NCBI GenBank assembly: GCA_948099385.1
Contig: CANUEZ040000116.1
Location: 10,546,001-10,610,000, forward strand
DNA: 64,000 nucleotides
Direction: 5' to 3'
Source of the DNA: Fasciola hepatica
Taxonomy: Eukaryota; Platyhelminthes; Trematoda; Plagiorchiida; Fasciolidae
Position numbers and translations under genes: made by a program
Notes under the pieces: generated by a model
The model's database searches: none
Told to the model about the DNA's origin: nothing
The model's input: only the letters and a program-made list of their open reading frames with translations
Part shown: one piece after another, positions 24,891 through 35,996 of the stretch
Layout: the number at the start of each line of letters is the position of its first letter
Numbering within the stretch: position 1 is the stretch's first letter

Positions 24891-26495
24891 ATACATCTTT
24901 TTGACTGCGCTTATCTGTGGTCAACCTGGCCATAGTACACAGCCGTGAAGCGAAATAAAGCCACTTATGGGGAACTTCTCTCTCTCTCTCTCCACGGAAT
25001 ACGTATCAGCCGATGTGAACATTTTTATCCTGAGTAGTGTAAAACAAGAAATACCATGGCGCAACACATTAACGAGCTGATATACCTGTATTTTGTACCT
25101 TTGTATGAAGAACCAAACCACGTTGATAGTAAGGACTCGGTGTGCCATTCAAGTCTGTGTATCCTCCAACCAGCCACTGTGAGGTAATAACGTTACGTTT
25201 CTCTTCTACTTGTAGAACTTTTGAACAGATTATACGACCTCGAAGAAGGTTTGTAGTTTTGTACAAAAACTGGGTGTATGGAATAAAGCGGCACACCATG
25301 TGACACATGGCGTGGTAATGCTCAAAATTAAAAGCTTTGTTTTTTATTATTTGCCAATTTGCCTTAAGAGAGGCTATCCAAAACTCGACAGGCCATAAAA
25401 CATTCCCAGCTGCGCTGCGTGGCTGACTATTAAATATTTGGATGGAGCTTCACAGCTTTTACTAGTATTTAGTCCTATATAATAGATCAGTGGGTACACT
25501 ATAAAGGACCTGTCGACTAAATGCCATTTAGTGCTTGACCCTTCATGTCATGTCAGCGAAATGTGGGTGACTATTCGTTTGTATTTTCACAGGTAGTAAA
25601 TGTTGTACGCTAAAAAGTATAATGCGGAGATGTTTCAGTTAGCCTTGAGGTGTAGTTAAGGGTCCCTCATTTCTTTTCATTGAATTTGAGCGTCTGTGAA
25701 GGCTTGGTGAGTATCCCCAGTGGACATTCTCCGCTCAAGAGTAAAGTTGCTGAGTATTACCCTCGTGGAAGACAACTCCTTATTAACTCTGGCTCAGTTC
25801 ATGTTTTCTGGAGGACCATTTAAACACCCTTCTACATGGTAGTACTGTGCTTCGAGAAAAGCCTTTTGCTACATTTCATACATATTCCCTCTCAGTTGAA
25901 ATACTCTCTACAGATTTGCGTTACAAATTATTGGGTTTATTCACTAGCAGGCTCCCGGATGGGCACTCAGACAAAAGATTGGTATAAGGTGATGACGAGC
26001 TTTTGATGTCTTTTATTCACTCCGGTAGTCCGTACCTTGGGGATTTACATAGAGAATTCGGTTAAAAATCAAAGGAAGGAAGATGTTCGAGAAGGAGGTT
26101 TGCAAATCAGTTCTATTGTGGAGCTCACACCGTCAGAGTTGTGACCTACCTCCCCCACACTACATGAAGTATGTCATAAATTGCATTCGATCTTCGCACG
26201 CAGAAGTGGTAGTGCCTTTGATCTATGTTTACGACGCCGCCTGAGCAGTTCACTGCATCTGCCTATTCGTATGCGTGCAGGTGAACAGTTTTTGGCTTCC
26301 GTGTAGAGTCTAGTTTGGTGCTTTTCTGTGGTGAAGCATTCCAGGTGAAGCGATCGATAAATTTGCGAATAAGCCCAACAAAATCAATCATCAAGAAAGA
26401 CGGAAGATAGACAACGATCCCCCAACTTTACAAAAATTATCATTTTGAAGCTATGTTGTTTTCAAATGACTGGCATAGAATTGTATCTGGATGAC
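24891..26495. other. Non-coding, no gene seen
   Basis: Only short chance frames, and a (CT)8 tract at 24977-24992. Confidence 0.5.
24977..24992. repeat. (TC)8 microsatellite
   Basis: Uninterrupted pyrimidine dinucleotide tract, read directly. Confidence 0.9.
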
Positions 26496-26570
26496 GGGAC
26501 AAAATTCCCCCGGAAGCACACTACAGGTTTTGCGATTGTTGTCGCTCATCAGGTATGTTTATCCAGTAGT
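26496..26570 (-). ncRNA. Hammerhead-like repeat, copy 2 (degenerate)
   Basis: The minus strand reads CTGATGA (plus 26546-26552), then a four-pair stem GCGA-CAACAA-TCGC (26532-26545), then AAAA where GAAA is expected. About 75 bp match 34255-34329. The stem differs from that copy by a G-C to A-U change on both sides, which keeps pairing. The altered GAAA box suggests this copy is inactive. Confidence 0.45.
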
Positions 26571-29500
26571 TTTCCGCCCAACCATCGCTATACTTGAGCA
26601 CTCCACAGTTGGCTTGCAGCTATAATCTCGTTTGAATAGTATGAAGCTTTCATGGATGGAGAAATTCACCCGTCCTGAAGGTTAGCCATGTTAACCGATG
26701 ACTTAACTCTCGAAGAATCACCGTGCGATTCCGAAACTTGATTCTCCGTCCACGCACGCTTGATTCAAATGAGATTTCTGCCTACTTTTTCTTTCACAGC
26801 GATACACATTTTGTAAACTATTTTGAAATGCGGATGTAAAAAGGCCAAAAGGTCATCCCCGTGTCAGACAAAATGCTCGGTGAGTTGCGAACTATTTTTA
26901 TCGGACTGGTAAACTCAGAAAATATAACACCTATTGTACTTTATACTTCACGAAAACTACTGTACTATCAGCCAATTTTTCGCGAAAACTACAGAAATAC
27001 ACCTCAAAAGTGATATTTTAGAAGACAAGAACAGTCATCTCTTAAGTGTTCACACTTGGGCTTCGACCATCAGTGCAGTATTTTGAATCCTAGATAGTAG
27101 CCAGTCTGCTTCTGAATGATGTGATATTAGCAAGTTCCTAACCTCGGAAGTTATTTCCTGAGTCCCAAGTTAGACTTTTGAGTTTCGCTTTATGATTTGG
27201 CCGTTCTTCTAATGAATGTTAAAGTTATATTTTTTGGTCTTTTCATTACGTGCTTCTACCTCAGGGTAATATAAGAGACATATTTCTACAGGCACAAAGG
27301 TCCGCTGCACTACTTGACATAGCCGGCAATAAGACCCTGAGACTTGAAGTGAGGGACCAGGTTTGGTAATTAACCGGACAAGAGTGGATCATTGTGTACC
27401 ACCAAAGTGACCGATGATCAGAAGATCTGGCCTCCGGGGTGGCAATGAATGCTCCAAACCACTTGACAATCATCAGTCTAACTAGTTCAAAATTTCAGAA
27501 GTTAAGCTTTAGACTTGCTGTTGCGCAAAACAACAAAAAGCTGACCCACGCATTGAATCACAACAGTAAAAAAGAGTGCGCATTGGATATCTTCTGGCCA
27601 TTTGCTTATCTTTTATATATGTACATGGTATATATTCTGAGAAGAAACATAAAAACTGCAGCTAGTCGGTACGTCTTGTAGATTGTTTCCTTGTGAATAA
27701 CTAACTAGTCGATGGTCACACTGTTTTTTCTGATGCAGACTGTTATTTTTGTGTCCTATTACGCCGATGCATCAAACAGTTCCAAAGGGAAACACAAGTT
27801 CACGACAGGCTTTATGGAATAAAACTTCACGGCTTCCCAAACCATCTCAATGTAATCAAAACACTAGAAATGTGTCACTCTTAATGCAACTACTTTCGAC
27901 AGAAATTCACTGAGAATTTAGTCGAGTAAACAGTATGACACGTTCAAAAAGCTCGATGTCCCTTAGCGTGACTTATGAGTCTAGCTGCGTGGATGGCATC
28001 CACGTACTCAGGTTGGAATACAACCGCGGTCAGCTACTTTCAACATTTGAATCAAGTTACAAACTTTGGAATCACTAATCTTACTCCATCATGTGTCACT
28101 AGGAAAAGTGTGTTACACAAACACTGACTTGAACTCGGTGTACACTGTTGTCTCCTCAAGTATCCGTTCTCCACCTTCTCGTTATCACAACCATTTTGAT
28201 TGTTCATTTTGGTCCAGGTGCAACACTATCTAATTCCTAATTGCGCTGTTATTGAGCGAGCATTTGAGTCATATTTTTTCTCACTCAGACTGATCATGAA
28301 ACATTAGAAAATTTCAAATTTGTAATTCTCAATTGAACATTTTCACACTTTCAAATGTAGGTATATGGTCAGGCTCATGAAACGACGGATGCCGGCAATG
28401 TTTCTGCGGTTGACCGGTTTTGCTGGACTTAAGAGAGTATCGTGTGGTGTCGAAAATCTCAGGCTCATGGAAAAATACTAATTATGCCTTACACGAACCA
28501 ACAACCGGAAGAAAAATGAGGTCTCAGGAAGCCACAGGTTTTAACTTGTGTAGCTTATATCACCTAAACGTTTAAAGAAAGGCCAACAAAGTGATAAAAT
28601 TACTTGATGGATATACGGTAACCTCAAATATTCTGTGCGTAACTATTCCCGTATTCCACTAACATGTCCGATAAAATGAATTCTATTGGTTTAAACTTAG
28701 TCCATAGCAGAATACCTTCCTGGTTTTGTGTGTGAAAATCAGAATTGTTTTCGACATTCTTCCTTCTCGCCACCTCCACTCACCATTTCGTTTCTAAGTG
28801 TCACTCATTGCTTCTAATCCACCTTACTGAGCGGCTTACTGAACATGCTGCTAACAGCGCATTATATCAAGCTCTTTTCGAGCACACAGAATGGAAAGTT
28901 AACGAACATGACTCACGAAAACCTATTGGTATCCATTTGCAATATGTAAAATGTCACTGAAATGTGTTGACTGGTTAAGGGAACCTTTTGAATGGGTCTC
29001 TGTCAGCAAAAAACCATTCATGTGTTTGATCTCTTACGCTAATTCTGTCAGTTGCCGGTTGTTCGGTAAACGACATGCATTATGTTCGCTGCATAAACTA
29101 ACTGTTATTAGGTTCACAACATGTCCCATGAAAAAAATGCACACAATCAAATGTCATTTTGAAGAGAACTGCATATTCTAATTATCCGCGAAGTTTAGAA
29201 ATCCAGGCAATGGTTTTCACAAAGTGATAAACCAAGCTTTGCTTTAAAAACATAAACGTTCTATTATCAGTAGATAATTTGAAGCAAACTTCTATAGAGG
29301 GTGAAAAACTGCTTTCTGAATAGTACCACGCCCATCAGACATATGCTCCAAAGAATTCATCGCCATTCTGTCTATCATTTCATGGGTCCATCTTTCAGAA
29401 AAGGCAGTATTTTGTCGCTTTATTGATAGATATTTAGTGGGCAAAATTAATTATTCATGAGTATGTTGAACAAGAGCAGTTTTCTATTCTCAATTCCTTT

Positions 29501-32500
29501 TGTAATCCGTAATTTTTCCGCTCTCCACAATGCTACCTGCATTGCTAAACAGTTCTCTCCAATAAAGTGATCTCATCTAGACAAAATGAACAAATTGTTT
29601 ACTGGATAACTTGTAAATTATAAACTTTACTGAGCAAAAAGAGAATAAATAACGATTCTGAAACGTAGAAATATTTAGTTGTATCCACCGTTCCCATTCT
29701 TGTGTAGTCGTCTAGGTTCCTCAAAATTAGCAATTCAAAATAGAGAAGATACCCCTTTCTGGGAACTAAGTATCCCATTGTTCAAATGTAATCTTTTCTG
29801 TTTTTGTTAAGGCTCTCGTGTTTTTAGTGTTGTGCTCAACCGTATGAATAATGCGTCAATCTAAAGCTCTAGCGGAAATGACGGACTGGTCATTTCCAGA
29901 CTTCCCCATCCATGACACGAAGATTTATTCATTCGTTTTTCCCACTCATCCGCCCGTTTTGCACTCTAACATCTAAGTTCTCGAATATATCTGCACCATA
30001 ACCCTCTCGTACCATAGACAACTCGATTATTGATAAGTGGGGAGAGGAAAGAAGCTGAGTTACTTTCAGAATTTTACAACTAGCTTGTCTTCTCTACACT
30101 GTCACTTAATCCTATCAACTGTTAAAACGTCTCTCCTATCTACTTGTGTGTCATTTGTGACGGCTTGCTTGTGTTCTCGTTTATATGTGTACAGCACTTA
30201 CAGAAGACCTGCATACAGGAAGAAATAGAAATACCATTGTTTTGGGAAGTTTTTAGAGGGGTAGGGCTAGAGTCAAAGCGGTACAATTTACTGAAGAACA
30301 AACCCTAGATAGCAAGTTCAAATCCCTCCGATGCTAACAAACTCCCTATCATCAAGCTCATTAGCACTAGTGACTGTCTGCCATTTTATGTTTTATTATT
30401 TTGGTTACAGGTTCTTCCTCTTACGCCACGTGACTTGTTGCTGTAAACTACTGCAGCCTATCCACTAAACCACGTGCATAAAAAGCAAACAAATTGATTT
30501 TTTCACTCTTCAAAGATCAGATTTGAAATCCCATTTGGAACCTAGAAAGACAATGAATAGCATGTTTAACTTGGATTTATTTGATCTGGTTTATTGATAA
30601 GCCGAAGCAAGTATCAATTATTTCACCTAATTTACTTCATGATTCCCATTATTTGCAAGGTATCCGCAGACCAGGTGATACCAATGGAAAAAGACGGTGA
30701 AACAAACGAACCGGTGAACCATCTAATCATACTTATTGACGTAACCGAAAAGATTAGATTATCCCTAGATGCATGCACACTTCATTCGCAAAACCGAGAT
30801 GTTTGGCATCAAAGATGACGTGTTTTAAGCGAGTTGTCCGTTTTAAATCAGTTGGAATACCCTCAACCACAGTGTTTTCCTTGAGTCAATTGTTTGGGAG
30901 TAATTAAAACGTTGTGACGTGCCTCGAGCTGTTACACCACTTCTCGACTGACTAAAGTGAGCTGTGGCAAAACAGTGAAAATAACTTGAATTTGAAATTG
31001 CTTCAATCTACGATCCTATCTTTTCCCGGCCGATTTCAATCAGTACGTAATCACAATACAAAAAACCGAATTATTGACCAGCAAAGTAAACATAAAACTT
31101 TTCAGGGAGATCGCGAAATTTTGGGGAAAAAGTCACAGTTTTCTGCTTGGATTAACATTCCTCATTCTGTTGTCAAACGGTTACATTTTCTCAAAACATA
31201 ATATATAAATTTGGTTCTTACTGTTTAACTAAGAATTCTTAAAATATTTTGTAAAGTTTGGAGTGTTCTAAAACCATTCCCCTTAAAAAAAGAAAACAAA
31301 TGTAAAGGTTTCAGCTTTCTAACAAAAGTGACGCATCGATCTCCACTGAAGACAGCGGATGAATAATTTCGTGGGAGGAATATTCAGATCTACTTGAGCG
31401 TACAACCTCCCACTCACCAGCCAGAAATTGAACCTTTGCCACAGTTTATCATCACATTTTCGCACCCAACATTTTAAGTAGTGCGTCATTTGCGAATTTT
31501 TTTTTACTTATGAACGTTTCGCTGCTTTTATGAAAAAACCAGATGCCGATAAATTATTCAGTGATCCGTTGATTCACTGTACGAATTTCGTATGCATCGG
31601 TAGCTAAAGAATACCACCACTCAAATCAATAATTGGTTGTCTGTCATACCATTATCCTAGTTCCCGTGAGATAGGGTGAAACATGGTAACAGGCCGAGGC
31701 AGAATAAAAAATATGTCTTTTAGAATGAAATAGAGTTAAGTAAAACTATGAAGTGACGTACTATCCGGCACAGCAAGAACCATATCAAGGTAAATTGAAA
31801 ACCAGAAACACAGAACTTTGATGGGAATGTTCGTGTTTTCCGGTTTCTGTTTTGGTTCAAATACACTATACTCGTGTACTGAGTAGGGCCGTGCAGGTAG
31901 CACAACTCTAGACGTGCAGAAAACTAGCAGGAATGTGAAAATAGTGGGGGCTAAATTTTACTTGATAGCTTTTGGCTTGCTAAACAAATCTGTGTTTGGA
32001 CAACGGGGTTTTGGTCGCTATGCAGAACCGTACTCCATAGTACTTTATTCATTGTGTGGTTGGTTTTTTTCAATCTTATTATGCCGGAAGCTGTAAAGTC
32101 TACAAATTACTTGTTTACCACATTTGTCCTATACTACGGATCAGCTGGCTCCAGAAACAGTCGTAATACTACCATAATAAGTAAAACTACTAACCAGAAC
32201 ATGTAAATTAGAGCGCACTGGGCAATAAAACATAAGCAAGAAAAAACCACAACTCTCGGACCGGTAAATCGGAGGCAATTCAACAGCATAGATTTTGTCA
32301 TTCCCACCGGTCCGCATATCTGCCTTTGACTTTTTCTGAAGTGTTTAGGTCCGTCACGGAAAACCCGGACAATTACCACACGCGCGGATTTTTCTTTCTC
32401 GGAAACCCCGGATCTTTGGCATTTGGACAATCTCAGCAAAATCACTTGTTGGTTTATTCAAAGTTTCCCGTATTTTCAATCTTATACTGAGTAATCATTT

Positions 32501-33250
32501 TGTCATATTATTTTTTTGGGAAAGTTCTTTTATTCCTAGTTTTTCATTAATGCTGCTCGCGCCGTCGTATGCTTCAGTAAAATTTGTTGATAACTGAACT
32601 ACTTCCAGTTCAATAGACATTCTGAGCTGGTAGTAGACCGCCCATCTAGTTTTGCATTCAATACTTCAAAACACTTTCGAATACTCGGCGTTATGAGCGG
32701 CGGAAAAGAGCTTGGGTTATTCTGGAATAAGAATATCAGAACATCAGAACTTTGAAATCAGTCGTTCTGGTCGCAGTTGTGAAAATGTTTGCAGAAATCG
32801 GCGATTACTAACGATCACATTAATCTGCTCTTCTGGTGAAGCTAGTGTTTTCTTTACTCCATAGATTTACAATTTATCAGCCATGGTTTCTTGTTATTTC
32901 CAACTAAAATCTGAACAAAAAGAGTAGGGTAGTCGATGAGGCGGAATATAACACCATTTTATTTACGAAAGCTTTTTCAGAAAGGCTGCAATCTTAGTTA
33001 CAGACACGTAGTTCGATAAGGAAACGACCACTGGGTCAACGATTAGATACGACTGGGAGTTATGTGTAATCTTTGTGTCAAATATATCAATGAGGCGCAT
33101 GGAATAAATTTCGCAACCAGGAGCACACCTCATTTTTCTAAGACGCTACTTGTAGAATATAAATGAACACTATAGCTTTATACAGTACGAACGGTGATGA
33201 AGGAATTAAGCCCTGACAGAATTGTAAGCCAGCCTGTTGAATTCTTGGAA
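26571..33250. other. Long non-coding stretch, no gene seen
   Basis: Nearly 6.7 kb without a recognisable gene. Two weak tRNA-like patches were noted: plus 30255-30335, with GTTCAAATCC resembling box B, and minus 30445-30475, with GTGGTTTAGTGGATAGG resembling box A. Neither is complete. The minus-strand frame at 32134-32445 (103 codons) ends in a very hydrophobic segment and is described separately. Confidence 0.45.
32134..32445 (-). CDS. Possible exon with a membrane segment, weak
   Basis: A 103-codon minus-strand frame has a basic first half and a hydrophobic second half (ALIYMFWLVVLLIMVVLRLF), long enough to span a membrane. No convincing acceptor or donor was seen and no family is recognised. 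In AT-rich DNA hydrophobic frames arise easily by chance, so confidence is low. Confidence 0.15.
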   Translation of the reverse strand: MILLRLSKCQRSGVSEKEKSARVVIVRVFRDGPKHFRKSQRQICGPVGMTKSMLLNCLRFTGPRVVVFSCLCFIAQCALIYMFWLVVLLIMVVLRLFLEPADP

Positions 33251-33437
33251 AATCATGGTCACGTAGAATTTTATTGCTCAATAACACAGCGTAGTCGAAA
33301 TCGTTGGTAGGTTGTCGACGTTTCGGTCACGCTGTGTTATTGAGTAATAAAATTCTACCAGAACATTTCACATGGCGCATCAATTTTTCGACACACTCCG
33401 AACCGATCTCGGTTCTGACACATTAAATCATGGTCAC
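33251..33437. mobile_element. 163-bp Penelope-like insertion with 12-bp target duplication
   Basis: AATCATGGTCAC occurs at 33251-33262 and again at 33426-33437, bracketing 163 bp. Inside, 33263-33292 and 33329-33358 are a 30-bp inverted repeat with one mismatch. The 36-bp loop contains GTCGACGTTTCGGT, shared with 19728-19741. On the minus strand this reads ACCGAAACGTCGAC, the GAAAC end of the hammerhead motifs of Penelope-like elements. A short hairpin GAACCGA-TC-TCGGTTC (33400-33415) lies near the far end. There is no coding capacity; it is probably a 5'-truncated copy or terminal-repeat relic. Confidence 0.6.
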
Positions 33438-34254
33438 ATTGAAAATAACTTATTTCTGGCTTCACTGAACGCTTTATTTTGGATATGCACAAATTAATGT
33501 GAAGTTCAGCAATAAGCAGCTATCAGACCATAAAATTGGATGCCATTTGTAAACAAGTGTTGGAAAAGAACTCAGCCTGAAAATTATGATTACATTATTT
33601 TACCACTTGTTCATTCAGATGCAGTGCAGAGAATTTGACCTATAAGGGCCTGGCACACTACTGTATAATAGTAACAAACTTCACAACGATGCTTACAGTA
33701 GAAAACCATGTAAAACTGCACTAGATCAGATATTCCAACAGATCTGAGTAACTAGAAAGGAGTGCGGGGGGGGGGGTGGAAAATACTTATCTCAGAATTG
33801 ACAGAACCAGACTTGCACCAGTTGATCTTCACGTAAAACCCTCCAACGGTGCTCCAACGAAAAGCCTTCGAAGAGAATCACTAATAGTAGCCCAATTTTA
33901 CCAACCCATAAAATCCGTCTTTCGTAAATTACAAAGCACTAGTGGCCAGAACAGGATGACAATTTAAATCAAACACTTATCTGAAGAGAACTCGTATTCT
34001 TAGTCAAACCAGTTAGAAATAATCTGAAATGCTCATACAGTAATCCAGAAAGCTTCGAGTCTATAAGTTTTGCTCCACGAAATTGGGAAATACTGCTCCA
34101 CAAATGCTTCTAAACATTTCCGTTGTTCTAAGAAACACTTTTACTAATATACGTTAGTCCAACCGTGGATTGAGAACAGGGCTATAGTTAACTACCTATC
34201 TATAGACATATATGTATACATATATATATTGATAATACGTAGTATGTAAACGTG
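33438..34254. other. Non-coding, contains a G11 tract
   Basis: No gene seen. Eleven consecutive G lie at 33766-33776. Confidence 0.5.
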
Positions 34255-34329
34255 TGGACAACTTTTCCCCGCAAGCACACGATCGGTTTCGCGGTTGTTG
34301 CCGCTCATCAGGTATGTGTACCCGGTACT
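34255..34329 (-). ncRNA. Hammerhead-ribozyme-like core, copy 1
   Basis: The minus strand reads CTGATGA (plus 34305-34311), a stem GCGG-CAACAA-CCGC (34291-34304), then GAAA (34287-34290). These are the two invariant boxes of a hammerhead ribozyme around stem II, in the right order and with no gap. A second copy at 26496-26570 preserves the stem by compensatory change. I could not find convincing stems I and III, so self-cleavage is not established. The segment may be a terminal piece of a Penelope-like or related retroelement, where such motifs are known. Confidence 0.5.
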
Positions 34330-34336
34330 CCTCTTC

Positions 34337-34338
<2 letters not shown>

Positions 34339-34376
<38 letters not shown>
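34339..34376. repeat. (AT)19 microsatellite
   Basis: Uninterrupted AT repeat directly beside the hammerhead-like repeat; it generates spurious Tyr-Ile frames on both strands. Confidence 0.97.
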
Positions 34377-34378
<2 letters not shown>

Positions 34379-34640
34379 TCCTGTCAACTGTCATAAAACA
34401 AATTTCATACTGATTTCAACTAACCGTATGATTCCACATAGACTAATGTTGAAAAGCTTGCGATGTTGTTGATCCTGAACTTATGGAAAGTTTTCATTTG
34501 AGTTCCAAAACTTACCAGATTAGAATGTTATTTAAATAATAATTATTCCTTTTAATTCCTTTACTTACTATGCGACAAAGCAAAATATTTCAGAAAGGGA
34601 ACCCTGGGCAACGAAACGCTGCCAACTGGGTAAGTGACCG

Positions 34641-34710
34641 TCTGTGGTGGGAATCGAACCCGGGTCGTTGTTGTTCAGTCTACGATGACAACCGTTCGAC
34701 CACCGCCGCA
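34641..34710 (-). mobile_element. tRNA-like SINE head (third type)
   Basis: The minus strand reads GTGGTCGAACGGTTGTC (box A region, plus 34686-34702) and, 24 bases on, GGGTTCGATTCCC (box B, plus 34649-34661), with CCACCAC after it. The cloverleaf looks imperfect, so a tRNA-derived SINE or tRNA pseudogene is more likely than a working tRNA. No anticodon is assigned. Confidence 0.45.
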
Positions 34711-35929
34711 TGGTCGGCAGCCCAGCAAGGTCGATTCATGTTGTAGTTAGACGACTCCACGGGTTGGCATGCTTTCCTAATGCAAGCTTTGCTCACTTTA
34801 CTGGTGTCCACATTATTCGAAGGTATAGGCGAAAATCATTCACAGTTGTACCATATATGCAAATACAACCTAAATTACGAGACATTAAACGTAGGCGGGC
34901 ACGTTCACTGCGGTTGTGTAAGATTAAAAAGCAGACTTCTAAACTGGAAAATAATTGATTTCTTCCCGTCTGGGTAAGACCATACAGTTTTTGTTTGCGT
35001 GCTTTGTTATGGGCGTGATAATTTTCCATAATATGTCGATTTGTCACATTCAAGAGGTGGCAAGTTATGGAGGATTATTCAGATGCCTGCATAGTTTACG
35101 CATTGAAGCGACAAAACTGTCTAACGGCTTCCAGTAAGAAAATAATGAGTTCTTCCTAATTGATTCTCCAACAAAAGAGGCCGTCCACAAAAAATTACTC
35201 GTTATCCAACGTTCAAAATCGCACGGGAATGGATCTGGTTCTGGTCTTCCGTTCCCGTTGGACATATAATCACATTATAATCTCACTTCTTGATGAACGT
35301 TTCTTATTGCTTTCTCTCTCTTATTCGTTAAGCATTGAAGTCTCGTTCATTTCTTTTTCATATATCCTTTGACGTTTCCGTATGCACCAGAGGAACTACA
35401 TTCGAAATAGTGGAGATGCAGTCGAGTCATCTGTGCGCAAGCAATTTGACATGCTCAGATACGACTGAGTCTGAAGCAATCGATGCATCTCCTTTTTTCC
35501 GATGACTGTATCACAGTGGATGGGCTAATAGGCTCAGAAGTTTCACTGATTCATGATAATTCCTCCCTGTTTTGACGCAGCTAAGCTAGAGGGGTAGATC
35601 CGGTGGGTAGGAAAATCGCCCCATTTCAATCACCTTTAGTTGCTGCTCGGACAACCAGGGTAATAAAGTGAAGCCAGTGACAGAAACGGAAATAGGAACA
35701 AATTGGAGCTGATACTCATTTTATTCCAATGATTGTCCGAAAAAAGAGAGAATCACTGCAGCTGAAGAGCTTTTTCAGAAGTGGATGTTCGTAACAGTTC
35801 ACTTTCTTTCCACACACATGGCCTGAATTACTAGAATTATTTGAGGTACGGAATAGAAACTGTGATAGATCGAAAACAGCCGGTATTCAGAGTTTGTCTC
35901 TCGATCTGTCCTTGAGAGTATTTATATAA

Positions 35930-35996
<67 letters not shown>

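Noticed and set aside
34196..34472. Tyr-Ile repeat proteins over AT microsatellites (also 35837-36043 and 57763-58000)
   Set aside because: Produced by dinucleotide repeats; no independent coding evidence.
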